Source: an uncultured Myxococcales bacterium (GTDB lineage Bacteria; Myxococcota_A; UBA9042). Taken from it: a DNA stretch of 64,000 bases. The notes beneath the pieces are model-generated. The model was not told the origin of the DNA. It saw only the letters and a program-made list of their open reading frames with translations, and made no database searches. Below, one piece after another: positions 1 to 9,247 of this stretch. The DNA lies in assembly GCA_903842345.1 (NCBI GenBank), contig CAIMLR010000028.1, forward strand, positions 186,001 through 250,000. Reading direction: 5' to 3'. Positions within the stretch are counted from its first letter, which is position 1; each line of letters starts with the position of its first letter. A program made the translations under genes and the position numbers.

Positions 1-978
1 CACGCGCAGCCACGGGCGCCGCAGGAGTTCGAGGAGGCGTTGCAGCATCGGCAGCAGCGCATAGGTCGCAGCGCCGGCCAGAAGCGGCATGCCGCGCGGC
101 GAACGACCCGCCACGAGCAGCGTCACAAGCAGCACCATCCCGCGCCAGCGCAGATCCGGGTTGCCCCGCGGCTGGAGCGCCGGCAGCACCGCGGGAATCG
201 CCAGCAGCGCGAGCGTCACCGTCATGGGAAAGGCGTTCCAGGCCTGGTCCAGCGTCATGGGCTGGAACTCGGAAACGTACTGGCGGTAGGCATCGCTGCC
301 CGCGACGTGGAACACCGTCGTCCAGACCCGCGGGCCATCGGGGTGCAGCAGCGCCAAGCCGAGCGCGACGCCAAGCGCCACGAGCGGTTGCTGCCAGCGC
401 TTCTCCTCGATGCCGTGCAGCACCACCGCGAGGAGCAGGATCGCCAGCGCCACGACGCCGCCGCGGTGCAGCAGCAGTCCAAGGCCGGCAATCAGCCCCG
501 GCGCAAACCAGCGCTTGTCCGGCTGCCGGCGGGCGCGATCGATCGCCGCCAGGAGCAACGGCAGGAGCGCCGTGGAAAAGATCCGCGAGCGCGGCGTCGC
601 CGTGATCTCGACTGCCGACAGCCACAAACCCGCCGCCAGCAGCCACGTCGGCGGCGCGACGCCATGCGTCAGGCCGGTCGCACCCAGCGTCAGGATCATC
701 GCCAGCAGCACGCTCACGCCCTGGGCATTGCCGCTGAGCGCCAGCAGCAGGTCCGCCAGCGCGTCCTTGCCCAGCCACGGCTGGCCGCGAAACGACCAGG
801 AGAGCGTGTCCTGCGGCAGCGACGGCCCCGCACGCAGCGCTTCGTGCCCCGTGACGAGGTGCCAGAATGCGTCGGGATCGTCGACGAGCCGCCAGGTCGC
901 CAGCAGCGCGAGCGCGAACACGGCCACGCCCACGGGCAGCCAGGTACGCAAGCGGTGGTGAAGGGGGAGCGCGGTCAC
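1..978 (-). CDS. Polytopic membrane protein, GT-C/PMT-like (partial, C-terminus cut by window start)
   Basis: An open frame runs from a GTG at 978 down to base 1 (326 codons, no stop), so the C-terminus lies outside the window. The start is chosen because tRNA-Pro and its promoter lie just upstream. The N-terminus has a hydrophobic helix (about residues 13-30) followed by a short loop reading DDPDAFWHLVTG and then PQDTLSW and PWLGKDALADLLL; this resembles the first periplasmic loop (WWHL..G then D..S and an HEW/KD patch) of bacterial membrane proteins related to dolichyl-phosphate-mannose mannosyltransferases. At least six further hydrophobic segments follow. I infer an inner-membrane glycosyltransferase-like or uncharacterised GT-C protein; the substrate cannot be told and catalytic residues are not certain. 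It is divergent from the tRNA and lysS. Confidence 0.7.
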   Translation of the reverse strand, partial: MTALPLHHRLRTWLPVGVAVFALALLATWRLVDDPDAFWHLVTGHEALRAGPSLPQDTLSWSFRGQPWLGKDALADLLLALSGNAQGVSVLLAMILTLGATGLTHGVAPPTWLLAAGLWLSAVEITATPRSRIFSTALLPLLLAAIDRARRQPDKRWFAPGLIAGLGLLLHRGGVVALAILLLAVVLHGIEEKRWQQPLVALGVALGLALLHPDGPRVWTTVFHVAGSDAYRQYVSEFQPMTLDQAWNAFPMTVTLALLAIPAVLPALQPRGNPDLRWRGMVLLVTLLVAGRSPRGMPLLAGAATYALLPMLQRLLELLRRPWLRV

Positions 979-1016
979 CCGCCGAGGATAGGCCACAAGC
1001 GGTCAGCGCGACAACC

Positions 1017-1045
1017 TTGCGCCACGCGGCAGCCTGTGCTACAAC
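1017..1045 (+). promoter_or_regulatory. Candidate sigma-70 promoter for tRNA-Pro
   Basis: TTGCGC (1017-1022), a 17-base spacer and TACAAC (1040-1045) sit 34 bases upstream of the mature tRNA. Spacing is ideal; the -10 matches 4 of 6 consensus bases, the -35 only its TTG. Prediction by eye only. Confidence 0.4.
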
Positions 1046-1078
1046 TTCGCCCCTCGCGTGGGCTTCCCCTGCGCGTCT

Positions 1079-1152
1079 CGGGGCGTAGCGCAGCCTGGTA
1101 GCGCACTAGACTGGGGGTCTAGGAGTCGCAGGTTCAAATCCTGTCGCCCCGA
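1079..1152 (+). tRNA. tRNA-Pro(GGG)
   Basis: A complete cloverleaf can be folded. The acceptor arm is CGGGGCG (1079-1085) with CGCCCCG (1145-1151), discriminator A1152; the D arm contains AGCCTGGTAGCG; the anticodon arm CTAGA/TCTAG closes the loop CTGGGGG with anticodon GGG; the T arm contains GTTCAAATC. The length of 74 and the CGGGGCG acceptor are typical of bacterial tRNA-Pro. The next three bases are CTA, not CCA, so the 3' CCA must be added by nucleotidyltransferase. Confidence 0.97.
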
Positions 1153-1245
1153 CTACGAATCCCGACAGCAACGTCCCCTGCGCGGGGCGGGTAGCCTAAC
1201 GCGCTCGGGCTGGCTTGTGCGGCCCACAACGAGCGAGGATTCGTC

Positions 1246-2961
1246 ATGCTTGAACGTAACGAACTGATGCGGCAGCGGCTGGCCAAGATCGCCGCCGCTC
1301 GCGCCGCGGGTCACATCCCGTATCCCAACGACTTTGTTCCCAACGCGACTTCTGCCGACGCCTATGCGTGGTTTGCCGCGGATCCGCGCCGCCTTGCGCC
1401 GTTTTCTGCCGTTGCGGAGGACGCCGTTCCGGCTGCGGAAGAAGGCGCCATGAAGCTGCCGGCGCCGTGGACGCGCATGGCCGGTCGCGTGATGGCGATC
1501 AACGTGAAAGGCAAAGTGGCGTTCCTGCGCATCCAGGATCGCTGCGCCGTGGATCTGCCCGCGTGCCGCGCGCACGACGACGATCTGCGCGAAGCCGCGG
1601 GTCTTGAACGGCGCAATCAGGAAGGCGCGACCTTTCAGTTCTTCTATTCGCGCGACGCCGATCCCGAGACGTTTGACGCGCTGTTCAAGCCGACGGAAGG
1701 CGCGGCGTGGGACGGTCCGCGGCTGGACATCGGCGACATCGTCGGCGGGCAGGGGCGCTTCTTCCGCACCAAGACGTCTGAGCCGAGCCTGCATTTGGCC
1801 GCCAACGCGCAGCCCGCGCTGCGGATCCTGACCAAGGCCGTGCGTCCGCTGCCGGACAAGTGGCACGGGCTGAGCGACAAAGAGACGCGGCACCGCCAGC
1901 GCTATGTGGACCTCATCGTCAACGACGAAGTGCGCGAGACGTTCCGGCGGCGCGCGAAAGTGCTGCAGGGCATCCGCAATTTCCTCGACAGCCGCGGCTA
2001 CGTGGAAGTTGAGACGCCGATGATGCACCCGATTCTCGGCGGCGCGGCGGCGCGGCCCTTCCGCACGCATCACAACGCGCTGGACATGCCGCTGTACCTG
2101 CGCATCGCGCCGGAGCTGTACCTGAAGCGGCTGGTCGTGGGCGGAATCGAGCGCGTCTACGAAATCAATCGCAATTTCCGCAATGAAGGCATCAGCGTTC
2201 GCCATAACCCGGAATTCACGATGCTGGAATTCTACCGGGCATACGCGACGTATGAAGACCTGATGGTGGAAGTGGAAACCCTGATCGCCGAGTTGGCGAT
2301 CTCCGTCGCGGGTTCAACGTCGGTGACGTGGGGCCTGAACGCCGACGGTACGCCGCGCGTCATCGAGCTCAATGCGCCGTTCAAGCGCGTGAAGATTCGC
2401 GACGGTCTGAAGATCTGGGGCGGCCTGACGGACGCGGAGATCGCGGACGAGGGTGCGCTGCGCAAGAAGGCGGCTGAGCTCGGCGTGCACATCGACGACC
2501 ACTCGTCGCTGGGCAAGGTCCAGGTTGAACTGTTTGAGGCCGTGGCCGAGCCGCACCTCGTCCAGCCGACATTCGTGATGGAGTACCCGGCGGAGACGTC
2601 GCCGCTGGCGCGCCGCAACGACCAGCAGCCGGATTTTGTCGATCGCTTTGAGCTGTTCATCGGCGGCATTGAGATCTCCAACGCGTTTTCTGAGCTGAAC
2701 GATCCGATCGATCAGCACGAGCGCTTTGAGATGCAGCTGCTGCAAAAAGCCAAGGGCGACGAGGAGACCATGGAGATGGACCTCGACTACATCCGCGCGC
2801 TGGAATACGGCCTGCCGCCGACGGCGGGCTGCGGCATCGGCGTCGATCGCCTGGTCATGCTCCTGACGGACAGCGACAACATCCGCGAAGTCATCCTGTT
2901 CCCGCACATGCGGCCGGAGATTGGCCAGAAGGCTGATTCCGCCGAAGCGCCGGGGGCGTAG
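1246..2961 (+). CDS. lysS: Lysyl-tRNA synthetase, class II
   Basis: This cytoplasmic enzyme charges tRNA-Lys. The 571-residue product has an N-terminal OB fold (about 75-200) and a class II catalytic core: motif 1 around GYVEVETPMM with the LysRS-specific ILGGAAARPF stretch, motif 2 RVYEINRNFRNEG (about 303-315) followed by HNPEFTMLEFY, and motif 3 GCGIGVDRLVMLL near 530. Bacterial LysRS is normally about 500 residues; part of the excess is an insertion of about 29 residues (about 99-127) inside the OB fold. The ATG at 1246 is preceded by a GAGCGAGG ribosome-binding site. It abuts the LolC/E-like permease with no gap (stop 2959-2961, next start 2962), so the two are probably co-transcribed. 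Confidence 0.97.
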   Translation: MLERNELMRQRLAKIAAARAAGHIPYPNDFVPNATSADAYAWFAADPRRLAPFSAVAEDAVPAAEEGAMKLPAPWTRMAGRVMAINVKGKVAFLRIQDRCAVDLPACRAHDDDLREAAGLERRNQEGATFQFFYSRDADPETFDALFKPTEGAAWDGPRLDIGDIVGGQGRFFRTKTSEPSLHLAANAQPALRILTKAVRPLPDKWHGLSDKETRHRQRYVDLIVNDEVRETFRRRAKVLQGIRNFLDSRGYVEVETPMMHPILGGAAARPFRTHHNALDMPLYLRIAPELYLKRLVVGGIERVYEINRNFRNEGISVRHNPEFTMLEFYRAYATYEDLMVEVETLIAELAISVAGSTSVTWGLNADGTPRVIELNAPFKRVKIRDGLKIWGGLTDAEIADEGALRKKAAELGVHIDDHSSLGKVQVELFEAVAEPHLVQPTFVMEYPAETSPLARRNDQQPDFVDRFELFIGGIEISNAFSELNDPIDQHERFEMQLLQKAKGDEETMEMDLDYIRALEYGLPPTAGCGIGVDRLVMLLTDSDNIREVILFPHMRPEIGQKADSAEAPGA

Positions 2962-5364
2962 TTGCACCACGTTCGGCGCCTTGTGACGGGCGTCCTGCTC
3001 GCGGCCTTCGTCGCTTTGCCGGAGGCGCTTGTGCGTTCTGGCGACGCGCAGGTCGGCTTCCAGACGTGGCTCGTCGTGCAATTGCTGGGCGTGATCGTCG
3101 CGGCCATTGCGGTCGCGGCGATTTTCTCCGTCGTCGGTCTGGGGCTCGTGCGGCTGGCGACGCTGCCCTGGCGCCATCGCGCGAGCACGTTCGTCGCGTG
3201 GTCGTTCCTGCGCGCGCCCCGCGTGCGTGCGCCGCTGCCCGTGCGCGCGTGGCGCTTTTATCTGCAGCAGGTCGATGCGCAGCGCGAAGCGGCGCCGACG
3301 ACGTGGCGGCACGGGTTGGAGATTGCGGTCCTGTTGCTGCTGGGCGCGGGCGGCGCGTTCCTGTGGCTGCAAGCGGGCGACGCCACGTGGCCTCTCCTGT
3401 TCTTGCGCAATGCCTTGGCGTGGCTCGCTTTTCACCTCGTGCTGCTGGCGAGCGCGGCGCTGCCGGGGCGCATCCTGCGCTCGACGCCGTTGACGCTGGC
3501 ACTGGGCGTCGGCCTCGTCGTTGCCTGCTGGTTCGCCCGCGTGCCGGCCGTCCTCCAGCGTGTCGAGCCGTTTGCGCTGCTGCTCGGCTTCATCGCCGCG
3601 TCGCTGATCGCCGGTCTGCGCATCGGGGACGAAGTCGGGCGCGCGGAGCGACTGCAGCGCCGTGGCCTCGTCATCGCGGCGCTCGCGCTCGTCGCCGCCT
3701 TGCTGGCGCTGCTTGCCCGTCCGGCGCAAATTCCACTGTTTTCGCTGGCCCTGCCGCTCGCGCTCGTCGCCGGCTACCTGGTGCTGCAAGGCCAAGCCAA
3801 GGTCTCCATCCCGGTGTTCGTCTCGATCGTCGGTGTGGCCGCGGGCGTGTGGGCGCTCATTGTCGTGCTGTCCGTGATGGGCGGCTTTGCCCACGACCTG
3901 CGCCAGAAGATGCTTGTCGCCAACGCCCACGCGCTGATTGAGCGACCGGGGCGCGTGCAGCCGCTGCAGCACATCGCCGATCTGGGGGCGCGGCTGCGGA
4001 AGCTGCCGGGCGTCGCGGCCTTGAGTCCGCAGGTGCGCGGGGACGCGATCCTGTCGTCGGCGTTCAACGTCAACAACTTTGTGGCCGTGCGCGGCATCGA
4101 TCCATCGCTGCCGGAAGTGCAGCGCGAGTTGGGCGGCACGCTCGTCACCGGCGGGCTGACGCTGCTGCAACGGCCGACCGCGCTCGCGTCCGACCGCGCG
4201 CTGGGCCGCAAGGCCGCGTCGGAGCCGGAAGACATGCCACCGGCGCCTGCGGTGACGTCGCAGCCCAAGCCCGCGGGCAGTGACGACATGGACACGCTGA
4301 TGAAGCTGGCGCCTGGTCCGGCTGAGCCGTCGCCGCCGCAGACGGAGCGCCCGCCGAGCGTGGACCCGCGCATGCTGTTGATGCCGACCGGCGGAAAAGT
4401 GCGCATGCTGGGATCCAGCCAGAACCAGCCCAAGCCCGAGCTGCTGCCGGAGCCGCTGGTGATTCCCGCGAGTGCGACGCTCGACGCGGCGTTGGCGCCC
4501 CCGGCGGCGTTGCGCGGCGATGATGACACGCCGTTCCTGGCCACGCGCATGGACATGCCGGTCGCGCCGGGCATCCTGCTGGGCACGGAGCTCGCGCGCT
4601 CGTTGCAGGTGGAGCTGGGCGACCGCGTGGAAGTCGTGACGCCCGATGGCGACATTGGCCCGACCGGGCTGCGGCCGCGCGTGCGCACCTTCCGCGTCGC
4701 GGGGACGTTTGAGACCGGGCTGTACGAGGCGGACAGCAAGGTGGCCTACGTGACGCTGGCGGAGTCCGTGCGCTACTTCAACCTGGACGGCGAGGCCAAC
4801 GTGCTGGAAGTGCGCTTGGACGACCCGGAGCAGCCAGATGCGGTTCTCGCGGCCATTCGCGAGACGCTGCGCACGTCCGGCCAGCCCAAGGACATCGAGA
4901 CGATCGACTGGCGCGAAATGAACCGCTCGCTGTTCTCCGCGCTGGCGTTCGAGCGCCTCGTCGTGTTCCTCGTGCTGACGCTGATCATCCTCGTCGCCGG
5001 TTTTTCCATCGTTTCCGCCCTGACCATGGTCATCCTGCAAAAACGCGACGGCATCAGCATGCTGCGGGCAATGGGCGCGACTGCGGCGACGATCCGTTCG
5101 GCTTTTGTCCAGATGGGCGGCGCGATTGGCCTGATTGGCACGACGGCGGGCGCGATTTTGGGCATCGGCACGTGCGTGCTGATCGAGCGTCTGGGCATCC
5201 AATTGCCCGAGGCGTACTACGTCCGGACGCTCCCTGTGCTCGTCCAGCCGACAGAAATCGCCGCCGTTGCCTTCGCGGCGGTGGCCTTGTCCCTTGTAGC
5301 TACTGTGTTTCCTGCTACAAGTGCGGCCCGCTTCACGCCACTTGAGGGGTTGAGGCATGGCTAA
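2962..5364 (+). CDS. Oversized LolC/LolE-type lipoprotein-releasing permease
   Basis: This is the predicted membrane part of the ABC transporter that extracts lipoproteins from the inner membrane. The second half matches the LolC/E/MacB architecture: a first helix at about 282-310 ([20 protein letters not shown]), a periplasmic core, and three FtsX-type helices near 662-690, 719-741 and 765-788, with [14 protein letters not shown] in the coupling region. Two things are odd. A 280-residue N-terminal module with about eight predicted helices precedes it, and the periplasmic core carries a Pro-rich, low-complexity insert (about 422-533). The product is 800 residues against about 400 for ordinary LolC or LolE. 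TTG at 2962 is the start used here; an in-frame GTG at 2983 is the alternative. It overlaps lolD by 8 bases. With only one permease gene present, a homodimer is plausible. Confidence 0.85.
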   Translation: MHHVRRLVTGVLLAAFVALPEALVRSGDAQVGFQTWLVVQLLGVIVAAIAVAAIFSVVGLGLVRLATLPWRHRASTFVAWSFLRAPRVRAPLPVRAWRFYLQQVDAQREAAPTTWRHGLEIAVLLLLGAGGAFLWLQAGDATWPLLFLRNALAWLAFHLVLLASAALPGRILRSTPLTLALGVGLVVACWFARVPAVLQRVEPFALLLGFIAASLIAGLRIGDEVGRAERLQRRGLVIAALALVAALLALLARPAQIPLFSLALPLALVAGYLVLQGQAKVSIPVFVSIVGVAAGVWALIVVLSVMGGFAHDLRQKMLVANAHALIERPGRVQPLQHIADLGARLRKLPGVAALSPQVRGDAILSSAFNVNNFVAVRGIDPSLPEVQRELGGTLVTGGLTLLQRPTALASDRALGRKAASEPEDMPPAPAVTSQPKPAGSDDMDTLMKLAPGPAEPSPPQTERPPSVDPRMLLMPTGGKVRMLGSSQNQPKPELLPEPLVIPASATLDAALAPPAALRGDDDTPFLATRMDMPVAPGILLGTELARSLQVELGDRVEVVTPDGDIGPTGLRPRVRTFRVAGTFETGLYEADSKVAYVTLAESVRYFNLDGEANVLEVRLDDPEQPDAVLAAIRETLRTSGQPKDIETIDWREMNRSLFSALAFERLVVFLVLTLIILVAGFSIVSALTMVILQKRDGISMLRAMGATAATIRSAFVQMGGAIGLIGTTAGAILGIGTCVLIERLGIQLPEAYYVRTLPVLVQPTEIAAVAFAAVALSLVATVFPATSAARFTPLEGLRHG

Positions 5365-6145
5365 CCTGGCTGTGGATATGCACGTAACGCCTGAACATGA
5401 TGCCACTCTTGCGCGCGAGCCGTTGATTTCGGCGCGTGGCCTGCGGCGTTGGTTTGACCTCGGTAGTCGGCGCATTGAAGTCCTCCGCGGCGTCGATCTT
5501 GACCTCTATCCCGGCGATATGGTTGGGATTGTCGGCCGATCTGGCTCGGGCAAGTCAACGCTGCTGCATTTGTTGGGCGCGCTGGACGAGCCGAGCGCCG
5601 GAACCATCACCTTTGGCGGCGAAAAACTCGACTTGCGGTCGGATGCCAAGGTCGCGGCGTGGCGCAACCGGAGCATCGGTTTCGTCTTTCAATTTCACCA
5701 CTTGCTGCCGGAACTGACGGCATTTGAGAACGTGCTGATGCCGACCCTGATTGCCCGGCAGAACCAGCGGGAGGCCCGCGAACGGGCGCGCACGCTGCTC
5801 GACCGCGTGGGGCTGGGCGATCGTCTGGCGCACCACCCGGGCGAGCTTTCCGGCGGTGAACAGCAGCGCGTCGCCTTGGCCCGCGCGCTCGTCATGCAGC
5901 CGCACGTCGTGCTGGCCGATGAGCCGACCGGCAACCTCGATGGCCGCACGGCGGAAGAAATGCACGCGCTCATGGAAGCGCTCAATCGTGAGACGGGGAC
6001 GAGCTTTGTGGTCGTCAGCCACAATCCGGAGCTGGCGCGGCGCATGGCCCGCGTGCTGCGGATGGCCGATGGCCAGATCCAAGCCGACGACGGCAGCGAT
6101 GACGACGCGCCCAGTCCTGCCCACGCCGCGGAGGCGCACGCATGA
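5357..6145 (+). CDS. lolD: Lipoprotein-releasing system ATP-binding protein LolD
   Basis: This is the cytoplasmic ATPase that powers lipoprotein release by the adjacent permease. The 262-residue protein has Walker [10 protein letters not shown] (60-68), a Q-loop in [17 protein letters not shown], the signature [15 protein letters not shown], Walker [13 protein letters not shown] and the switch His in [10 protein letters not shown]. The phrase [12 protein letters not shown] is characteristic of the LolD/MacB branch. A 22-residue N-terminal extension and an acidic, Ala/His-containing tail (about 240-262) extend the usual ~230 residues. Its start overlaps the permease gene and its stop overlaps the bamA start (ATGA at 6142-6145), indicating translational coupling of all three genes. 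Confidence 0.96.
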   Translation: MANLAVDMHVTPEHDATLAREPLISARGLRRWFDLGSRRIEVLRGVDLDLYPGDMVGIVGRSGSGKSTLLHLLGALDEPSAGTITFGGEKLDLRSDAKVAAWRNRSIGFVFQFHHLLPELTAFENVLMPTLIARQNQREARERARTLLDRVGLGDRLAHHPGELSGGEQQRVALARALVMQPHVVLADEPTGNLDGRTAEEMHALMEALNRETGTSFVVVSHNPELARRMARVLRMADGQIQADDGSDDDAPSPAHAAEAHA

Positions 6146-8559
6146 GCCTGCGAATCCGTATGGCAGCCAAGCTGTTGCTGCTGCTTTGTGCATCTGTCGG
6201 CCTGTACGCGTTGCGCGCATCTGCGGACGAACCGACGGCTTTTGGTCGTGGCGCCCTGGGCGGAACGTCTGGCTTGAGCCTTGGCAATCCGGAAACGGAC
6301 GTGGAAGAGAAGCCCGCTGACCTGGCGATGGTCGTGACGGCCGTTGAGCTGGGCGGCATCGAGCGCGTCGACAAGCAGACTGTGCTGAACCAGATCCGCA
6401 TCAAGCCGGGCATGCAGCTGGATCCCACGGCGGTCGCCGACGACCAACGGCGGATCTGGACGATGGGCCTGTTTGACGATGTGAAGGTCGGCCTCAAGAT
6501 GGCCGGGCCGCACAGCGTGATCCTGCGCTATCAGGTGCTGGAACGGCCGTCGATCGCCGCGATTGAGATCGTCGGCAACGATGCGCAGAGCGATGACGAC
6601 GTGATGAAGGTTGTGGATCTGCGGGTGAACAACCTGTATTCCCCCAACGACGCGGCGGCCAACATCCAGAAGATCAAGGATTTGTACGTTGAGGAAGGCT
6701 ACTTCCTGGCGACCGTCCGGCACCGCACCGAGCCGATGCCGGAGAACCAGGTCAAGGTCATCTTTGAGGTCCAGGAGCGCGCGGAAGTCAAAGTGCGGCA
6801 GATCGACATCCTCGGCAACGAAGGCGTCGAGGACAAGGACATCAAGGCCGTGCTGCGAACGCAGGAAGGCTCGATCCTCAGCGCGATCTCCAAGTCGGGA
6901 AATTTCAAGCGGGAAACCCTCGAGACCGACGTGCAGATCATGCAGTATCTGTACCTGACCAAGGGCTACATTCAGGCCAAGATCGACGATCCGGTCGTGA
7001 GCCTGTCGCCGGATCTGCGGTACATCTCGATTTCAATTCGCGTGCATGAAGGGCCGCAGTTCAAGGTGGGCAAAGTGCTCATCACCGGCGACAGCGTCGA
7101 GGAGCAGCCGGTCGAGAAGCTCAAGGAAAAGCTGCAGCTCAAGGAAGGCGAGACCTTCAACTACCAGTTCGCGCAGCAGGACGGCCAGATGCTGGCCAAC
7201 GCGCAGAAGAACTACGGCTATGCCCACGCGACGGCGTCCAACGAGTCGGTGCCGGATCCGGACAAGAAGACCGTTGACTGGACGTACCACATCCAGAAGG
7301 GCAAGAAAGTCTACTTTGGCCAGATCTCCGTGCGCGGCGGCGGGTCGACGCGGGACAAGGTCGTGCGGCGCGAGCTGCTGATCGGCGAAGGCGAATTGTA
7401 CAGCGAAGAGAAGCTCACGACCTCGCAGGCGCGCGTCCAGCGGCTCGGCTACTTTGAGAAAGTCGAAATCAAGACCAAGCCGACGGCATTGCCACAGGTT
7501 GTCGACGTCGTCGTCGAGGTCAAGGAGCGCACCACCGGCACGTTCCAGGTCGGCATGGGCTTCTCGTCCCTCGACAACTTCATCGCGACCGCGCAGATCT
7601 CCAAGGACAATTTCTTTGGCCGCGGCCAGCGATTCAGCATCCAGGGCTCGCTGTCGTCGATTCGCACGATGTTCCAGGCGTCCTTCTTTGAGCCCTACTT
7701 CATGGACACGAAGGTCACGTTCTCGACCGACCTGTTCCGCTACGACCAGCTCTACACCGACTTCACGCGCCGTTCCAAGGGCGGCAGCATGAGCTGGGGC
7801 TATCGCCTGAGCGACACGGTCATCCTGGAAGGCGGCTACCAAATCGAGCAGGCGCAGACGCAGATCGGCGGTCTCTCCGGCCGTACGGACGTGCCGATTG
7901 CGTCGCTGTTTGCGTCGGGCCTCACGTCCGCGCTCAAGGCGACGCTCTCCTACGACAGCCGCGACGACCGCATGTTCCCGAACACCGGTTGGTACATCAC
8001 GACGACGGGCGAGTACGCGCTGCCGGCGTTGGGCTCGGACAATGAATTCCTCCGCGTCGTCGCCCGCGTTCGCCGCTACGTGCCGCTGCCCGCGGAAGCC
8101 GTGCTGAAGTTCAACCTCGTCGGCGGCTGGATTCACGCGCCGGAAGGCAAGATTGTCCCGCTGTTTGAACGCTTCTTCATCGGCGGCATCTACAACGTCC
8201 GCGGTTTTGTGCGCAATTCGCTCGGCCCGGCGATCTACATTCCCACGAGCTCCGATCCCGGCGCGACGCTCTCCGCGTTCCACAACGGCGGCACCAAGCA
8301 GTTGTACCTGAACAACGAACTGGAAATGCCGATCCTGAAAGCGCCGATGAACCTGCGCGCGCTGCTGTTCTTTGACATCGGCAACGCGTTTGGCGAAGGC
8401 GAATCGATGACCCTCGCCAACATGCGCGAGTCGATCGGTTGGGGCATCCGCTGGTTCTCGCCGGTCGGGCCGCTGCGCTTTGAATGGGGCGTGCCGCTGA
8501 ATCCGCGTCCGGGCGAGCAGCCGCTGGTGTTTGAGTTCACGATCGGCAATTCCTTCTGA
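6142..8559 (+). CDS. bamA: Outer-membrane protein assembly factor BamA (Omp85)
   Basis: BamA inserts beta-barrel proteins into the outer membrane. The 805-residue product has an N-terminal signal peptide (about 1-28, ending near ASA), five consecutive POTRA domains (about 55-130, 130-210, 210-300, 300-390, 390-465) and a C-terminal 16-strand-type barrel. The barrel contains the Omp85 loop-6 motif VRGF (in [10 protein letters not shown], about 686) and ends in aromatic Phe (TIGNSF), the usual barrel C-terminal signal. Length is like the family (about 800). It is translationally coupled to lolD by a 4-base overlap, and skp lies on the opposite strand 2.5 kb away, so the lipoprotein and barrel export machinery are clustered. 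Confidence 0.96.
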   Translation: MSLRIRMAAKLLLLLCASVGLYALRASADEPTAFGRGALGGTSGLSLGNPETDVEEKPADLAMVVTAVELGGIERVDKQTVLNQIRIKPGMQLDPTAVADDQRRIWTMGLFDDVKVGLKMAGPHSVILRYQVLERPSIAAIEIVGNDAQSDDDVMKVVDLRVNNLYSPNDAAANIQKIKDLYVEEGYFLATVRHRTEPMPENQVKVIFEVQERAEVKVRQIDILGNEGVEDKDIKAVLRTQEGSILSAISKSGNFKRETLETDVQIMQYLYLTKGYIQAKIDDPVVSLSPDLRYISISIRVHEGPQFKVGKVLITGDSVEEQPVEKLKEKLQLKEGETFNYQFAQQDGQMLANAQKNYGYAHATASNESVPDPDKKTVDWTYHIQKGKKVYFGQISVRGGGSTRDKVVRRELLIGEGELYSEEKLTTSQARVQRLGYFEKVEIKTKPTALPQVVDVVVEVKERTTGTFQVGMGFSSLDNFIATAQISKDNFFGRGQRFSIQGSLSSIRTMFQASFFEPYFMDTKVTFSTDLFRYDQLYTDFTRRSKGGSMSWGYRLSDTVILEGGYQIEQAQTQIGGLSGRTDVPIASLFASGLTSALKATLSYDSRDDRMFPNTGWYITTTGEYALPALGSDNEFLRVVARVRRYVPLPAEAVLKFNLVGGWIHAPEGKIVPLFERFFIGGIYNVRGFVRNSLGPAIYIPTSSDPGATLSAFHNGGTKQLYLNNELEMPILKAPMNLRALLFFDIGNAFGEGESMTLANMRESIGWGIRWFSPVGPLRFEWGVPLNPRPGEQPLVFEFTIGNSF

Positions 8560-8568
8560 GGTCAGACC

Positions 8569-8916
8569 ATGGCGCTTCTGCTGCGACGTGGCGATCCGCT
8601 GCCGGCGCTGACCGTGGCGACGGGCAAGTTGGATCTCGCGCGGTACTCTGGACGCTACTGGGCGATCGTAACCGGGCCGCGAACGGCGCTGGAGCACGCG
8701 GCGCTTGCGAATCTGCCGCTTGTGACGACGACGCCGGATGCGGCCGGGATGACGGCGGCGCAACGCCTGGGCGCGGACTTCGTCGCCGGTGAACCGCAGC
8801 CGCTGGTGGTGCTACTGGACCCGGCAGGCACCGTCGTGCAGAGTTGGACAGACGCGCCGCTGCCGAGCCTGCTGGCGCTGGCGCAGGCCAAGGCAGACGA
8901 ACTGGCGGGAAAATAG
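8569..8916 (+). CDS. Small thioredoxin/peroxiredoxin-fold-like protein lacking cysteines
   Basis: A 115-residue soluble protein with a good TGAGG ribosome-binding site, 9 bases after bamA. The start (RRGDPLPALTVATGKLDLARYSGRY) has the look of the AhpC/TSA entry strand (G..aP.f.L..G....L...rg), and PLVVLLDPAGTVVQSW looks like the later VLID..G.i strand-turn of thioredoxin-fold proteins. No cysteine is present, so redox catalysis is unlikely. I infer a degenerate thioredoxin-fold protein; the family assignment is weak. It is probably co-expressed with bamA and the following gene (1-base gap). Confidence 0.55.
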   Translation: MALLLRRGDPLPALTVATGKLDLARYSGRYWAIVTGPRTALEHAALANLPLVTTTPDAAGMTAAQRLGADFVAGEPQPLVVLLDPAGTVVQSWTDAPLPSLLALAQAKADELAGK

Positions 8917-8917
8917 C

Positions 8918-9247
8918 GTGAAGCAGACGGTTGCCCATGACTTGTCGATGGACCTCGCGCGGCTGGCGGCACGGGCGGCGCTGAAGCACTTCAAGGAGCG
9001 CTTTCCGCACGCGCACATCACGCCGCAGTGGCTGAGTCCGGACGAGGCGATTATCAGCTTTGCGATCCGCGGGTTTCACCTGACGCCGCGGATTCACTTG
9101 CGGCCTGGCGCCATCCAGGTCGAGATGGACATTCCGTTCCTCGCGCGGCCGTTCGAGACCAAGGCGCGGGCGCGGATTGAGCGGGAGCTGGCATTCTGGA
9201 TCGAGAAGGCGCGGCGCGGTGAGCTGAACGAGGCGCCTACGGCCTGA
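8918..9247 (+). CDS. Polyhydroxyalkanoic-acid-system-like small protein
   Basis: A 109-residue protein starting at GTG 8918, one base after the preceding stop; an in-frame ORF reaching further upstream is rejected because it would lie inside that gene. The pattern HDLSMDLARLAARAALKHF followed by W.SPDEAIISFAIRGF, an L.PGAIQVEMDIPFL strand and a C-terminal helix beginning ARIERELAFWI fits the short PHA_gran_rgn family, often annotated as polyhydroxyalkanoate granule-region proteins of unproven function. No phaC, phaP or other PHA gene is in the window, so a role in PHA storage is not supported locally. Its last 11 bases overlap the end of the convergent lipoprotein gene. Confidence 0.65.
   Translation: MKQTVAHDLSMDLARLAARAALKHFKERFPHAHITPQWLSPDEAIISFAIRGFHLTPRIHLRPGAIQVEMDIPFLARPFETKARARIERELAFWIEKARRGELNEAPTA

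Noticed and set aside
1156-1245. Possible terminator in the gap after tRNA-Pro
   Set aside because: Only a 4-base CCCC/GGGG stem is present, too weak to call.
1153-2205. 350-codon antisense ORF opposite lysS
   Set aside because: Composition and absence of any homology-like motif mark it as an antisense shadow.
2314-5475. 1053-codon ORF antisense to lysS and the LolC/E-like gene
   Set aside because: It is Arg/His/Gln-rich with no domain, signal or ribosome-binding site; it mirrors strongly biased third-codon GC of the true genes on the other strand.
7033-8763. 576-codon ORF antisense to bamA
   Set aside because: No fold or signal; bamA on the plus strand has all POTRA and barrel motifs.
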